Shown here one piece after another: positions 48,265 through 57,801 of a DNA stretch of 64,000 bases (position 1 is its first letter; every line of letters starts with the position of its first letter). The DNA comes from Acinetobacter guerrae. Its GTDB lineage: Bacteria; Pseudomonadota; Gammaproteobacteria; Pseudomonadales; Moraxellaceae. The notes beneath the pieces are model-generated. The model ran no database searches, was not told the origin of the DNA, and saw only the letters and a list, made by a program, of their open reading frames with translations. The position numbers and the translations under genes are program-made. The stretch lies in NCBI RefSeq assembly GCF_009372255.1, contig NZ_LXGN01000005.1, forward strand, positions 255,852 to 319,851, in the 5' to 3' direction.

Positions 48265-49521
48265 TTAAATTTTACGTTTTAAAGCATCTGCAATGGCTTC
48301 GACCAATTGCTGCGAAATTTCCTGTTTAGAGGCTTTTTCAAGCTCACGTTTCTTCATATGATAGCTTTGTGCAAAAAACACCGTCATGGCATTTTCATCT
48401 GAAGCAAAACCAATATCTTTACGTGAGACATCGTTACAAGCAATCATATCCAGTTTTTTTGCAACCAGTTTACCTGCTGCATATTCTTCAACATTTTGCG
48501 TTTCTGCGGCAAAACCCACCATAAATGGGCGTTGTTCTTGCTGCGCAATCGTCGCGACAATATCTGGATTTTTAATCAGGGAAACTGCCAACTCATCGCC
48601 TGCTTTTTTAATTTTTTGATCTGCCACTTGTGCTACACGATAATCGGCCACCGCAGCTGTTGCGATGAAAATATCACAACCTTCATCTAGCGTTTGCATA
48701 CTCGCATCTAACATTTGTATAGCTGAAGCAACATTGACACGTTGCACCCCATTTGGTGTATCTAGTGTCACAGGCCCTGCAATTAAGGTCACTTTCGCGC
48801 CTGCTGCATAGCAAGCCGCCGCAAGCGAAAACCCCATTTTGCCTGTACTATGATTGGAAATATAACGCACAGGATCAATCGCTTCGCGTGTTGGTCCAGC
48901 GGTAATCACCACATGCTTACCTGCCAATAATCCAAATTTTTCTGCGATGGCACGTTGGGCTTTATGAAAATATTCGCGCACCTGATAAGCCAATTGTTCA
49001 GGCTCAGGCATACGCCCCAGACCAACATCTCCACAAGCTTGCGAACCTGCATCAGGCATGATCACATGCACACCATCTTCTACCAATATTTGTAAATTGC
49101 GCTGCGTGGCTTTTGCCGCCCACATTTGCTGATTCATGGCAGGTGCGACCCAAACAGGCGCTTTAGTCGCAAGATACAGTGTACTCAGTAAATCATCCGC
49201 TAAGCCATGCGCAAATTTAGCTAAAGTATCGCAACTTGCAGGTGCAACTAAAACCAAATCGGCCCAACGAGCCAACTCGATATGCCCCATTCCCGCTTCT
49301 GCTTCAGGATCCAACAATTCAGTATGTACAGGATTACCCGAAAGTGCCTGAAAAGTGAGAGGAGTAATAAATGCCTGTGCGCCATGTGTCATGACCACAC
49401 GAACATTAAATCCATAATCTTTTAGACGGCGAACAATAATGGCACTTTTATAAGCAGCGATGCCGCCAGTAACCGCTAAAATAATGTTTTTATGAGGAAT
49501 AACACTTAGATCAAAGCTCAC
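48265..49521 (-). CDS. coaBC: Phosphopantothenoylcysteine synthetase/decarboxylase
   Basis: Bifunctional coenzyme A enzyme (418 residues). The N-terminal flavin decarboxylase (CoaC, ~1-190) shows GGIAAYKSAII, PAMNQQMWA and the active-site Cys in ACGDVGLGRM. The C-terminal synthetase (CoaB) shows VITAGPTREAIDPVRYISN and the KIKK stretch for the CTP-dependent ligation. It is divergent to radC, separated by about 115 bp, an order common in gammaproteobacteria. Confidence 0.96.
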   Translation of the reverse strand: MSFDLSVIPHKNIILAVTGGIAAYKSAIIVRRLKDYGFNVRVVMTHGAQAFITPLTFQALSGNPVHTELLDPEAEAGMGHIELARWADLVLVAPASCDTLAKFAHGLADDLLSTLYLATKAPVWVAPAMNQQMWAAKATQRNLQILVEDGVHVIMPDAGSQACGDVGLGRMPEPEQLAYQVREYFHKAQRAIAEKFGLLAGKHVVITAGPTREAIDPVRYISNHSTGKMGFSLAAACYAAGAKVTLIAGPVTLDTPNGVQRVNVASAIQMLDASMQTLDEGCDIFIATAAVADYRVAQVADQKIKKAGDELAVSLIKNPDIVATIAQQEQRPFMVGFAAETQNVEEYAAGKLVAKKLDMIACNDVSRKDIGFASDENAMTVFFAQSYHMKKRELEKASKQEISQQLVEAIADALKRKI

Positions 49522-49636
49522 GAACAGCTTACCTTTCTGTTGCAGTGGCGCTCACAATATCATTAAATACGCGCATACCCAAGTCATTGGTTATGAAAAA
49601 TCAGAACTAAAACAATGGATATAAGTGACTTTTATA

Positions 49637-50338
49637 ATGAATCAATCAATTAAACAATCTATCAAAGCTTGGCCACAACAAGAACGTCCTCGTGAACGCT
49701 TACTAGAACAAGGGGCAACCAGTTTATCTGATGCCGAACTGTTGGCAATTTTTTTACGTTCAGGTTCCAAACAACATTCAGCAGTTGAACTAGCAAGACT
49801 ACTCATTCAGCATTTTGGTGGTCTTAATCCTGTATTTGATGCTTCACAAGAAGAAATTTGTCAATTTCACGGGATGGGCGCCACCAAATATTCACAGTTG
49901 ATGGCGGTGAAAGAATTAGGCAGACGCTATCTCAATAATTATTTTCATCAAGACAGCCTAAATCTGGATTCTTCACAACTTGTATTGGACTATCTTCGTT
50001 ATGAACTACAAGGTGAAGCTCAGGAAGTCTTTGCAGTCCTGTGTCTGGATAGCCAGTTACGCAAATTACATTTTAGAAAATTGTTTTTTGGTTCAACTAA
50101 TTTTTGTAGCGTTTCGATCAAACAGACCTTACGTTATGCCATTCAACAGCATGCCAGTTGCATTGTGATTGCACATAATCATCCTTTTGGAGAAGTTCAG
50201 CCCTCGACTACAGATATTGAAATGACCGCGCAATTAAAAAATGCCTGTGAATGTGTCGAGATTAAACTTATTGACCATATTATTATTGCCAAGCATGCGA
50301 CATTTTCATTTGCTGAACAACAACTGCTCAATTTATAA
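49637..50338 (+). CDS. radC: JAB-domain protein RadC
   Basis: About 233 residues: an N-terminal helix-hairpin-helix-like domain and a C-terminal JAMM/MPN+ domain with the metal motif HNHPFGEVQPSTTD. The upstream Glu lies in EVFAVLCLDSQ. The historical DNA-repair assignment is disputed, and the protein's biochemical role is unresolved. The frame starts at a GTG four codons upstream (49625), but ATG 49637 is the more usual beginning (MNQSIKQSIKAWP). Confidence 0.9.
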   Translation: MNQSIKQSIKAWPQQERPRERLLEQGATSLSDAELLAIFLRSGSKQHSAVELARLLIQHFGGLNPVFDASQEEICQFHGMGATKYSQLMAVKELGRRYLNNYFHQDSLNLDSSQLVLDYLRYELQGEAQEVFAVLCLDSQLRKLHFRKLFFGSTNFCSVSIKQTLRYAIQQHASCIVIAHNHPFGEVQPSTTDIEMTAQLKNACECVEIKLIDHIIIAKHATFSFAEQQLLNL

Positions 50339-50412
50339 AATCAGACTGCAATGATATTGACAAAGCTTAACCAAGTGGTAAAGATCAGTAAAAAATTAAT
50401 GCCTGCTGAACC

Positions 50413-51324
50413 ATGATTGTACGCGACCAAACCGATATCATAAAACTACTGTTTTCTTGGCGCGGAACCATTTTACCTAAAATTTTACCTGCGTTAGGCG
50501 TAGTCATGCTGCTCTCAGCAATTGTTGGTGGGCTTGAATATACTCAGATTTATCATTTTCCAGACTTACCTTTAGTCGGTTTTACTCTGATTGGTGTGGT
50601 GCTTTCGATCTTTTTAGGCTTTAAAAATAATGCCTGTTACGACCGTTGGTGGGAAGGTCGTAAACTTTGGGGAGCTTTAATTGCCAATGCACGACATTTT
50701 GATCGGGATTGTCGTATTTTGCCTCAAGGGCGACGTGAACGTGTCATTCAACATGTGATTGTTTTTGCCAATACCCTTCGCGATCGCCTGCGTCATCAAA
50801 CCGCACATCCCACTGAACTCACAGAAACCACGGGAATGAGCCAACAGGCCCTGACTCAGCTTTATCAGCAACATAATGCACCACAATACACATTAAGCCT
50901 GATCCAATGGGAGTTGATGCAAGCGCTTAAAGAAGGTGAAATCAGTGATATTATTTACACGCAGTTAAATCGTTATGTCACCGAACTCAGTTTGGTACAG
51001 ACGGGTTGTGACCGCATTGCCAACACTCCTATTCCTTTCGCTTATTCGGTTTTACTGAATCGGACTGTTTTCTTTTTTTGTTTTATGTTGCCTTTTAGCG
51101 TTGGTCCCATTTTAGGTTTGGGTACACCGTTATTGGTCGGAATTTTGACCTATACTTTTTTAGGGCTGGATGCTTTAAGCTCTGAAATTGAAGAACCATT
51201 TGGCACACAAAGTAATGACCTGCCACTAGACTCGATGGTACGGCTCATCGAAATTGAGTTATTGGGCACTTTAGGCAGACCGACCCCACCACCGATTCAA
51301 GCACAAGATCATAATTTGCTCTGA
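50413..51324 (+). CDS. Bestrophin-like ion channel protein
   Basis: A 303-residue membrane protein of the bestrophin/UPF0187 family. It opens with RDQTDIIKLLFSWRGTILPKIL, a first membrane segment, and contains the family block GFKNNACYDRWWEGRKLWGAL (the RW-E-R motif). Four membrane segments are predicted around residues 20-75 and 205-255. Bacterial homologues form pentameric cation channels, while animal ones conduct chloride. The physiological ion here is unknown. Confidence 0.85.
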   Translation: MIVRDQTDIIKLLFSWRGTILPKILPALGVVMLLSAIVGGLEYTQIYHFPDLPLVGFTLIGVVLSIFLGFKNNACYDRWWEGRKLWGALIANARHFDRDCRILPQGRRERVIQHVIVFANTLRDRLRHQTAHPTELTETTGMSQQALTQLYQQHNAPQYTLSLIQWELMQALKEGEISDIIYTQLNRYVTELSLVQTGCDRIANTPIPFAYSVLLNRTVFFFCFMLPFSVGPILGLGTPLLVGILTYTFLGLDALSSEIEEPFGTQSNDLPLDSMVRLIEIELLGTLGRPTPPPIQAQDHNLL

Positions 51325-51336
51325 TCTTTTTATAAA

Positions 51337-52194
51337 CTAAAATGAACGAAAACTTTCCCAAATTCCCTGCTGACCTACTTTAGGTACAGGGGTATTCCCA
51401 AGTTTAATCCACGGCATGTTGTCTCCGTGAAAATCGCTGCCAATGGATACTTTCAAATCAAATTGTTCAATCATTCGATCGACCATGCCACGTGTCGATA
51501 AAGGCTCACTATTTGAGGGTAACTCAACTGCATCACCTTTTAATTCTGAAAATAATTCAATCAAATAACGAACATTGGTTGCAGATAGATCATAACGAGT
51601 CGGATGTGCCAATATTGCATAGCCTTCGCTTTGGTGAATAATCTGAATGGTATCTGCCAAACTTAAACCATCAAATTTTACAAAAGCACGTTTCCCTTCT
51701 TTTAAAAAACGATCAAAAGCCTGTTGAGGACGAGACACTATTGCCTTTTCAACCAAAGTCTTCGCAATATGCGTTCGGGTAATCCGATCTGCCTCACCAT
51801 CTACTTGAGCCAGTACATTTTCATAAATATCCTGCCCAATACAATTTTTAAGCAAATGACAAATCTGCTTGGCACGTTCAGCACGAATCTTTTTTTGTAT
51901 CGCAAGTGCATCTAGTAGTGGCTCTGGTTGTTGCATATCCAGTGCTACAATATGCACGCCATAACTCTTTTTGGTGGCTGGGCGTGACCATTGACTGGAT
52001 ATTTCTACACCAGAAATGATTTGAATATCATGATCTTGAGCAGTTTTTCTAACAAGTTCCACCCCATCCATTGTATCGTGATCAGTCAAAGCCAACATAC
52101 GAATACCACACTCAACTGCCGATTTGACCAATGCATCTGGTGACAAAGTTCCATCAGAAATATTGCTATGTGTATGTAAATCTATGCCTTGCAT
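51337..52194 (-). CDS. PHP-domain phosphoesterase (RNase AM/YciV-like)
   Basis: A 285-residue PHP-domain enzyme. The first metal motif is GIDLHTHSNISDGT, followed by ALTDHDTMDG and the terminal GSDFHGDN, which complete the His/Asp metal site. The E. coli relative acts as a 3',5'-nucleotide phosphatase and trims RNA 5' ends. It lies next to yciB and yciI genes (divergent), consistent with the yci neighbourhood elsewhere. The specific substrate is inferred from homology. Confidence 0.88.
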   Translation of the reverse strand: MQGIDLHTHSNISDGTLSPDALVKSAVECGIRMLALTDHDTMDGVELVRKTAQDHDIQIISGVEISSQWSRPATKKSYGVHIVALDMQQPEPLLDALAIQKKIRAERAKQICHLLKNCIGQDIYENVLAQVDGEADRITRTHIAKTLVEKAIVSRPQQAFDRFLKEGKRAFVKFDGLSLADTIQIIHQSEGYAILAHPTRYDLSATNVRYLIELFSELKGDAVELPSNSEPLSTRGMVDRMIEQFDLKVSIGSDFHGDNMPWIKLGNTPVPKVGQQGIWESFRSF

Positions 52195-52238
52195 CTTTAT
52201 ACTATGCCACTTCGTTGATCCAGTTTAGATACTCTAAC

Positions 52239-52853
52239 ATGAAAGCACTTTTAGACTTTGTGCCCCTCATTATTTTCTTTTATTTATATAAAACCGTTGA
52301 TCCCAAAGATACGCAACATCCGTTATTGCAATTGATCGGTTCTGCGGGCGGTGTCGATAATAATAACATCTTAGTCGCCACGACAGGTCTGATTATTGCC
52401 ATGTTGATTATCTATGGCGGTTTGTTCATCACCCAGAAATTTCGTCTGGAAAAACAGCAATGGATTGTGCTGTTTATGACGGTGATTTTTGGTGGCATTA
52501 CCCTCATGCTCAGCGATGATTTTTATATTCGTTTAAAAGCCGTGATTTTAAATCTGATTTTTGCAGGTGCTTTTTTACTTTCACCGATGTTCAGTAAAGA
52601 TAAAAAACCACTTATTCAACGTTTATTTGGCCCTATTTTTGAACTCGGCGCACAAGGCTGGAAGAACCTGAATTTTGCATGGGCAGCGATGTTTGTTGTG
52701 ATGTCACTATTACATTGCTTTTTTGCCTTTATTTTTATGCATGGCAAATATTGGGGTGAATTTACAGCATTTGGTGACATGATTGTCATGTTTTCCTTTA
52801 TCATTATTCAGTTTATTGTATTGCGTAAATACTTTAAATCGCCTGATGCCTAA
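52239..52853 (+). CDS. yciB: Inner membrane-spanning protein YciB (septation protein A)
   Basis: A 204-residue polytopic inner-membrane protein with five or more membrane segments, starting MKALLDFVPLIIFFYLYK, the YciB signature with DFVPLI and a later PMFSKDKKPLIQRLFG loop. It contributes to cell-envelope integrity and division in E. coli and Shigella. The frame continues 108 bases upstream, but ATG 52239 gives the family N-terminus. It is followed by the yciI gene after 32 bp. Confidence 0.93.
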   Translation: MKALLDFVPLIIFFYLYKTVDPKDTQHPLLQLIGSAGGVDNNNILVATTGLIIAMLIIYGGLFITQKFRLEKQQWIVLFMTVIFGGITLMLSDDFYIRLKAVILNLIFAGAFLLSPMFSKDKKPLIQRLFGPIFELGAQGWKNLNFAWAAMFVVMSLLHCFFAFIFMHGKYWGEFTAFGDMIVMFSFIIIQFIVLRKYFKSPDA

Positions 52854-52885
52854 ATCACCTCAAAACTGAAAACTGAGATCGACTC

Positions 52886-53188
52886 ATGCCATTATTTGTA
52901 GTCACTTGCACCGACAATGACGGAACTTTAGAAAAACGTTTGGCCATTCGCCCAGAACATCTTGAACGACTACAAAAACTAGATGACGAAGGTCGTCTGA
53001 TTGTGGCGGGTGCTATGCCTAAAGATCCTACTAACCCTCAAGCGGGTTTTTATGGTAGTACTATTATCGTTGACTTCGAAAGTCGTGAAGCACTTGATGC
53101 ATGGCTTCAAGAGGAACCTTTTCTACGTAAAGGGATCTATGCGAAAATTGAAGTCAAACCGTTCAATAAAGCGTTTCCTAAAGAGTAA
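52886..53188 (+). CDS. yciI: YciI family protein
   Basis: A 100-residue ferredoxin-like-fold protein of the YciI/YCII family. It has the conserved HLERLQKLDDEGRLIVAGAM segment with His and Asp that could be catalytic, and the YAKIEVKPF end strand. Function is largely unknown; relatives include a dehalogenase-like fold. It lies between yciB and the coiled-coil gene, which begins four bases after its stop. Confidence 0.9.
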   Translation: MPLFVVTCTDNDGTLEKRLAIRPEHLERLQKLDDEGRLIVAGAMPKDPTNPQAGFYGSTIIVDFESREALDAWLQEEPFLRKGIYAKIEVKPFNKAFPKE

Positions 53189-53192
53189 AACT

Positions 53193-53666
53193 ATGTCAGC
53201 TATCTCGAAAGCGCTTTTTGCATTGCCATTGTTATGTTCAGTCGCATGGGCTGTGGAACCTGCATCTAATACAGCGCCAACAACATCTGTAGCAGCGGTG
53301 ACAGCCACACCCGCAAAAACTGTCGCTGCCAATAATGCAACTGTTGCAGATCCCAATACTGAAACTAAACCTTTAACTGCTGAACAAATTGCAAAAGCCA
53401 AAGCCGATCAAGACAATAAAATCAAGGCATTGGTAAAAGATCAGGAAGGACGACTAAAACAACTGGAACAAGCCAATCTGGATGCACTCACTCAAAATCA
53501 GGAATTACAACTCAAAAATGATAATTTACTGGTTCAGGTTCAAGTCTTACAAAGTGAACGCAGCGCACAAATGTTTCTGTATGGCGGAGCAACATTAGGC
53601 GTTGGCGTATTACTTGGTTTCCTAATCGCCAGTTATATTCATACCAAACGTCGTCGCCAGTGGTAA
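53193..53666 (+). CDS. Coiled-coil membrane protein of unknown function
   Basis: A 157-residue protein with a signal peptide (ALFALPLLCSVAWA), an Ala/Thr-rich linker to about residue 60, a coiled coil of about 65 residues (LKQLEQANLDALTQNQELQL), and a C-terminal membrane segment (FLYGGATLGVGVLLGFLIAS) with a basic TKRRRQW tail. This layout resembles C-terminally anchored YgiM-like proteins but the SH3 domain is missing. A longer frame starts at 53001 inside yciI and is discarded. Confidence 0.7.
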   Translation: MSAISKALFALPLLCSVAWAVEPASNTAPTTSVAAVTATPAKTVAANNATVADPNTETKPLTAEQIAKAKADQDNKIKALVKDQEGRLKQLEQANLDALTQNQELQLKNDNLLVQVQVLQSERSAQMFLYGGATLGVGVLLGFLIASYIHTKRRRQW

Positions 53667-53702
53667 GATTATTCCTTTAAATCGGTTTTAAAGGTTTTTC
53701 AG

Positions 53703-55601
53703 GTGATAAGCTCTGGTATTGAAACGGCTGAACTGGATTGGGAATCTATCGATGGTATTGATATTCCCATTTCTAGACAGTTTGGTGATGTTTATTTCTC
53801 CAAAGCCAATGGTTTACTTGAAACCCGACATGTGTTTTTAAATGGCAATGATCTCAATACACGTTTAAATCAATTACAACCATTTCAATATTTTTGTGTT
53901 GGTGAAACTGGCTTTGGTACGGGTCTAAACATTCTGACTTTGTGGCAACAATGGCAACAGGTACGTTCAGATAATCAGAGCCATTTACATGCAATTAGTG
54001 TTGAAAAATACCCTTTAAGCAAAGCCGATTTGATCCGTGCATTAAATGCATGGCCAGAACTCAAACCACTTGCCGATCAACTCATTGCACAATATCCCCT
54101 ACCGATTGCGGGCTGTCATCGCCTAAACTTTCCACAAGAACGGTTTAGTCTGGACTTATGGCTTGGGGATGCCCACGATGTTTTTCCCGTAATTGAAAAA
54201 ACCAAAGCAGTCGATGCATGGTTTCTGGATGGTTTTGCGCCTTCATGTAATCCTGAACTTTGGGAAGATAATGTTTTAAATCATATTGTTCGACTTTCAG
54301 ACATTGGGACAACATTTGCATCGTTTAGCGTTGCAGGGGTACTCAAACGCGGTCTTAAAAAGCATGGTATTACAATTTCCAGACCCAAAGGGTTTGGTTA
54401 CAAGCGTGAAATGCTCAAAGCAATCTGGACAGAAACAGAAAAGGAAATAGATCAGCCTGAACAATACTTTAAACAGCAACAGATTGCGATTATTGGCGCA
54501 GGAATCGCAGGTTTAAGTATTGCATGGACTCTTGCTCAACGCGGGCATCAAATCACGATTTATGAGCAAAATAAGCCACTTTCAGGTGCATCGGGTAATC
54601 CTTTGGCATTACTCAACCCTAAACTGTGTCCGATTGAACAGGCGCATGAGCATTTAATGACGCTGACATGGCAGTATGCTTTAAATTTTTATCCAAAATT
54701 TGATGCCTTCCGTGCGATTCAGGTCAATCAACTCGCACAAAAGAAACCAGAAGATTTACTTGGTCTTGCAGTTCAATATCCAAAAGGCGTTTTACAACAA
54801 CAAATGTCTAATCAAAACGCCATGGGCACGATCTATTCAAGTTTAAAATTAACGCAGGCAGGTGCAGTTTCTCCACATCAACTGCGCGATCAAATTCTGC
54901 AACATACAAATATTGATCTTAAAATCGCCAAAGTTACCCAATTGATCGAAACTGAATCGATGGTTCAACTCATGCAGGATCAAGATTGTTTAATGCAGGC
55001 TGATCAAGTCGTTGTTTGTTGTGCTAGAGCAAGTGAAATGCTGTTTGAACATTATCCTTCGCTCAAACCGATCCGTGGACAAGTCAGTTGGCTCAACAAT
55101 GCAACACACCCTCTCAAAATGGATCAGGCTTATAGCTATGGCGGCTATTGCATGCAACTTGATCCTGAACATTTAATTTTAGGTGCATCTTTTTATCCAA
55201 ATCGGGATGATGACGATGTGCTAGCAGAAGATCATGTGCATAACTTCAATTTAATCCACAGCGTGTTTCCCGAATATGCAGGACAATTACCTGATCTTCA
55301 ACATTGGCAAGGACGTGCTTCAATCCGTGCGCAAAGTGCCGATTATTTTCCTTTAGTCGGTCAGCTACAAGAAAAATCCAAAATATTTACTTTTACAGGT
55401 TTAGGTTCTAAGGGTTTTTTATTTGCGCCACTGTGTAGTGAGGTATTGACTGCACTGATGTTAAATGAAGCTTGCCCAGTACCGACTACTTTATTGCAAA
55501 AGCTTAATCCGCGTCGTTTCTTCAAAAAAATCAAAAGCAAGGAGCCTTATTATAATGCGACAAGCCCTTTGCTTAATGAATCATCACGGTCTTCTTCATA
55601 A
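53703..55601 (+). CDS. mnmC: Bifunctional tRNA mnm5s2U methyltransferase/FAD oxidoreductase MnmC
   Basis: A 632-residue fusion that finishes mnm5s2U at tRNA wobble position 34. The N-terminal methyltransferase has GETGFGTGLNILTLW and the DGFAPSCNPELW motif, and the C-terminal FAD oxidase begins near residue 260 with IIGAGIAGLSIAWTLAQRG. The likely start is the GTG at 53703 (MISSGIETAELDW). The last ~30 residues (about RFFKKIKSKEPYYNA) are a variable basic tail. Confidence 0.95.
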   Translation: MISSGIETAELDWESIDGIDIPISRQFGDVYFSKANGLLETRHVFLNGNDLNTRLNQLQPFQYFCVGETGFGTGLNILTLWQQWQQVRSDNQSHLHAISVEKYPLSKADLIRALNAWPELKPLADQLIAQYPLPIAGCHRLNFPQERFSLDLWLGDAHDVFPVIEKTKAVDAWFLDGFAPSCNPELWEDNVLNHIVRLSDIGTTFASFSVAGVLKRGLKKHGITISRPKGFGYKREMLKAIWTETEKEIDQPEQYFKQQQIAIIGAGIAGLSIAWTLAQRGHQITIYEQNKPLSGASGNPLALLNPKLCPIEQAHEHLMTLTWQYALNFYPKFDAFRAIQVNQLAQKKPEDLLGLAVQYPKGVLQQQMSNQNAMGTIYSSLKLTQAGAVSPHQLRDQILQHTNIDLKIAKVTQLIETESMVQLMQDQDCLMQADQVVVCCARASEMLFEHYPSLKPIRGQVSWLNNATHPLKMDQAYSYGGYCMQLDPEHLILGASFYPNRDDDDVLAEDHVHNFNLIHSVFPEYAGQLPDLQHWQGRASIRAQSADYFPLVGQLQEKSKIFTFTGLGSKGFLFAPLCSEVLTALMLNEACPVPTTLLQKLNPRRFFKKIKSKEPYYNATSPLLNESSRSSS

Positions 55602-55639
55602 CCCATTCATCACAACATTTAGAACCATATCATCATAAA

Positions 55640-55659
55640 AAAGCGCCCGAAGGCGCTTT
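55640..55659. terminator. Bidirectional terminator between mnmC and the rhodanese gene
   Basis: Stem AAAGCGCC / GGCGCTTT with a CGAA loop, flanked by A and T tracts, between convergent genes. Confidence 0.85.
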
Positions 55660-55663
55660 CTTA

Positions 55664-55978
55664 TTAATTGCCATGTTCTAAAGGCAAACCTGCATCCTTA
55701 GCAGCGCGAGTTCCACCCATTAGGATCACGTACTCCCGTCCAGCATCTAAACCGTCCAACAATTCAGCTGCTCGCGGTGCTTTACTACCACCACCACATA
55801 AAATATAAATTGGCTGATCCGCAGCCACCTGAGTCAGACTGTCGGCTTTTAAATCATTAATTGGCTGATTTATCGCGCCTTTAACATGCCCTTCAGCATA
55901 TGATTTCGCGTCACGGACATCCCAGATAATGGCATTTTCTGGGAACTCAAATGTCGTAATTTCTTGTTTACGGATCAT
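55664..55978 (-). CDS. Rhodanese-like domain protein
   Basis: A single-domain rhodanese of about 104 residues. The strand NAIIWDVRDAKSYAEGHVKGA is present, and the active-site loop reads ILCGGGSKAPRA, with the catalytic Cys. The frame begins nine codons earlier, but AAGGAG lies six bases before the ATG at 55978. GlpE/PspE-like small rhodaneses transfer sulfane sulfur; the physiological acceptor is unknown. Confidence 0.85.
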   Translation of the reverse strand: MIRKQEITTFEFPENAIIWDVRDAKSYAEGHVKGAINQPINDLKADSLTQVAADQPIYILCGGGSKAPRAAELLDGLDAGREYVILMGGTRAAKDAGLPLEHGN

Positions 55979-56069
55979 TGCGCACTCCTTTGATGTAAAC
56001 AACACTTGGCAAATGAAGAAAACATCCCTAGCATCTCAGATATTCTTTCACTTTGCAAAGGTCTAGACG

Positions 56070-56558
56070 ATGCCATCTTTCGATATTGTTTCTGAATTAG
56101 AGTTATTTGAAGTTAATCATGCGGTTCAAAATACCCAAAAAGAAATCGCGACACGTTTCGATTTCCGTGGACAGGATGTCTCTATTGAACTGAATGAAAA
56201 ATCTAAAGAGATCAAAATTAGCACAGAAAGTGATTTCCAGTGTGAACAAGTCTATAACATGTTGGAAAACCACTTTTATAAACGTAAAATTGATGTTCAA
56301 GCCCTTGACCCTCAAAAAGCATCTGCTTCTGGGAAACACGTGGTACAAGTGGTAAAACTAAAAGATGGACTTGACTCAGATACCGCAAAAAAAATTAATA
56401 AAGCCATTAAAGAAAGTGGCATCAAGGCGCAATCTTCTATTCAGGGAGACAAAATTCGCGTGACGGATAAAAAACGTGACACTTTACAACAGGTCATGAA
56501 TTTTTTACGTGAGCAGCAATTTGGACTTCCATTGCAGTTTAATAACTTTAAAGATTAA
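56070..56558 (+). CDS. yajQ: YajQ family nucleotide-binding protein
   Basis: A 162-residue protein with two ferredoxin-like domains, the first starting MPSFDIVSELELFEVNHAV with EIATRFDFRGQDV, and the second with VVQVVKLKDGLDSDTAKKINK. Members bind nucleotides, and in some bacteria (Xanthomonas, Pseudomonas, Stenotrophomonas) cyclic-di-GMP. It stands alone after the divergent rhodanese gene. Confidence 0.92.
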   Translation: MPSFDIVSELELFEVNHAVQNTQKEIATRFDFRGQDVSIELNEKSKEIKISTESDFQCEQVYNMLENHFYKRKIDVQALDPQKASASGKHVVQVVKLKDGLDSDTAKKINKAIKESGIKAQSSIQGDKIRVTDKKRDTLQQVMNFLREQQFGLPLQFNNFKD

Positions 56559-56590
56559 ATTTAAGCGCTGTTTTTTATACAGGATGCACT

Positions 56591-57085
56591 ATGTCACAGA
56601 CCAATCGCTTATCAAAACTGGTGAAAGCCACGTCAAAATTTCCGAAAAGTATTCGTAGTACGCTCTGGAGTAAAGCCTTTGGCCGTGTTGTACCGATGGT
56701 CGGGACAGCCAATATTCGTTATCTGGAAGTTGAACAGGATCACGTTATCGTACGTATAGAAAATCAGCGTAATATGCAAAATCATATTAAAGGTGTACAT
56801 GCCGCTGCAATGGCGTTACTCGCTGAAACTGCAACAGGTTTTTTAACAGGGCTACACGTACCTGATAATCGAATTTTGCTCATTAAATCATTACACGTCG
56901 ATTATTTAAAAGTAGTGCAAGGCGGTTTAACTGCTACAGCCACTTTATCACCTGAACAACAAAAATTTATTGCAGATCACGAAAAGGGCGAATTATTAGT
57001 TCCTGTCACAGTGATCGATGATGGTTCCAATGAGCCAATTCATTGTGAAATGCTCTGGGCATGGTTACCGAAACGTCCTAAATAG
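56591..57085 (+). CDS. DUF4442/PaaI-like hotdog-fold thioesterase
   Basis: A 164-residue hotdog-fold protein with the helical GVHAAAMALLAETATGFLTG, which carries the expected acidic catalytic residue after the His-Ala pair, and the strand LHVDYLKVVQGGLTATATL. DUF4442 proteins resemble acyl-CoA thioesterases, but their substrates are undefined. It follows yajQ by 32 bp, probably within one transcript. Confidence 0.8.
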   Translation: MSQTNRLSKLVKATSKFPKSIRSTLWSKAFGRVVPMVGTANIRYLEVEQDHVIVRIENQRNMQNHIKGVHAAAMALLAETATGFLTGLHVPDNRILLIKSLHVDYLKVVQGGLTATATLSPEQQKFIADHEKGELLVPVTVIDDGSNEPIHCEMLWAWLPKRPK

Positions 57086-57103
57086 CTCATCTGTGTAACA
57101 ACT

Positions 57104-57130
57104 AAAGCCCAAACCTATGTTTGGGCTTTT
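57104..57130. terminator. Bidirectional terminator after DUF4442 gene
   Basis: Perfect 11-bp stem AAAGCCCAAAC / GTTTGGGCTTT with a CTAT loop and a T run. It separates convergent genes. Confidence 0.9.
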
Positions 57131-57154
57131 TGATTTTTTGAGCGATTACCTAGA

Positions 57155-57637
57155 TCATTCAATAAACTGCTCTACAATACCAACCACTTGTTTTAAATAC
57201 TGAGCATCTACTTCATCAAAGCGATCTAATATATCACTGTCAATATCTAATACTGCAACACATTTACCCTGCTTCATGACAGGTAAAACAATTTCAGATT
57301 TTGAGTCAGAGCTGCAAGCAATATGTCCTGGAAATTGCTCTACATCTGGTACAATTAGGACTTGCTGCTGCTGCCATGCAGTTCCACAAACACCACGTCC
57401 TTTGGCAATACGTGTACAGGCAATTGGTCCCTGAAACGGCCCTAGAACTAATTCATTTTCTTTCACCAGATAAAAGCCTATCCAAAACCAGTTAAATTGT
57501 TGTTTGAGCGCAGCACAGACATTCGCGAGATTGGCAATCACATCATTTTCATCTGCAACAATCGCTTGAATCTGTGGGATGAGACCTTGATACTGTTCTG
57601 CTTTATTGCCTTGTTGTAATGATAGCTCTTCTGCCAT
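57155..57637 (-). CDS. msrC: Free methionine-(R)-sulfoxide reductase (GAF domain)
   Basis: A GAF-domain enzyme of about 160 residues that reduces free methionine-R-sulfoxide. The three family cysteines fit: IACTRI, GVCGTAW and GHIACSSDS (the redox set), with the aromatic WIGFYL segment. The ATG at 57637 (MAEELSLQQG) is favoured over one six codons earlier. It belongs to the oxidative-damage defences. Single gene, ending near a convergent terminator. Confidence 0.9.
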   Translation of the reverse strand: MAEELSLQQGNKAEQYQGLIPQIQAIVADENDVIANLANVCAALKQQFNWFWIGFYLVKENELVLGPFQGPIACTRIAKGRGVCGTAWQQQQVLIVPDVEQFPGHIACSSDSKSEIVLPVMKQGKCVAVLDIDSDILDRFDEVDAQYLKQVVGIVEQFIE

Positions 57638-57749
57638 GTGACTTATCCAAATCAAAACATTGTATCGGATGAAATCTCATTGGTTTTATCAATTTATGTG
57701 AAAAGTAAATAGTTGAATGTTTTTAACGCAAATTAAAGTACATAAAAAA

Positions 57750-57771
57750 AGTTCAGCATCAATACTGAACT
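57750..57771 (-). terminator. Terminator of the yciA transcript
   Basis: Stem AGTTCAG / CTGAACT with an eight-base loop and an A run to its left, read as Ts on the minus strand. Confidence 0.7.
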
Positions 57772-57801
57772 CTTTTCCAAAATAAATAGCATCAAGGTTA
57801 T

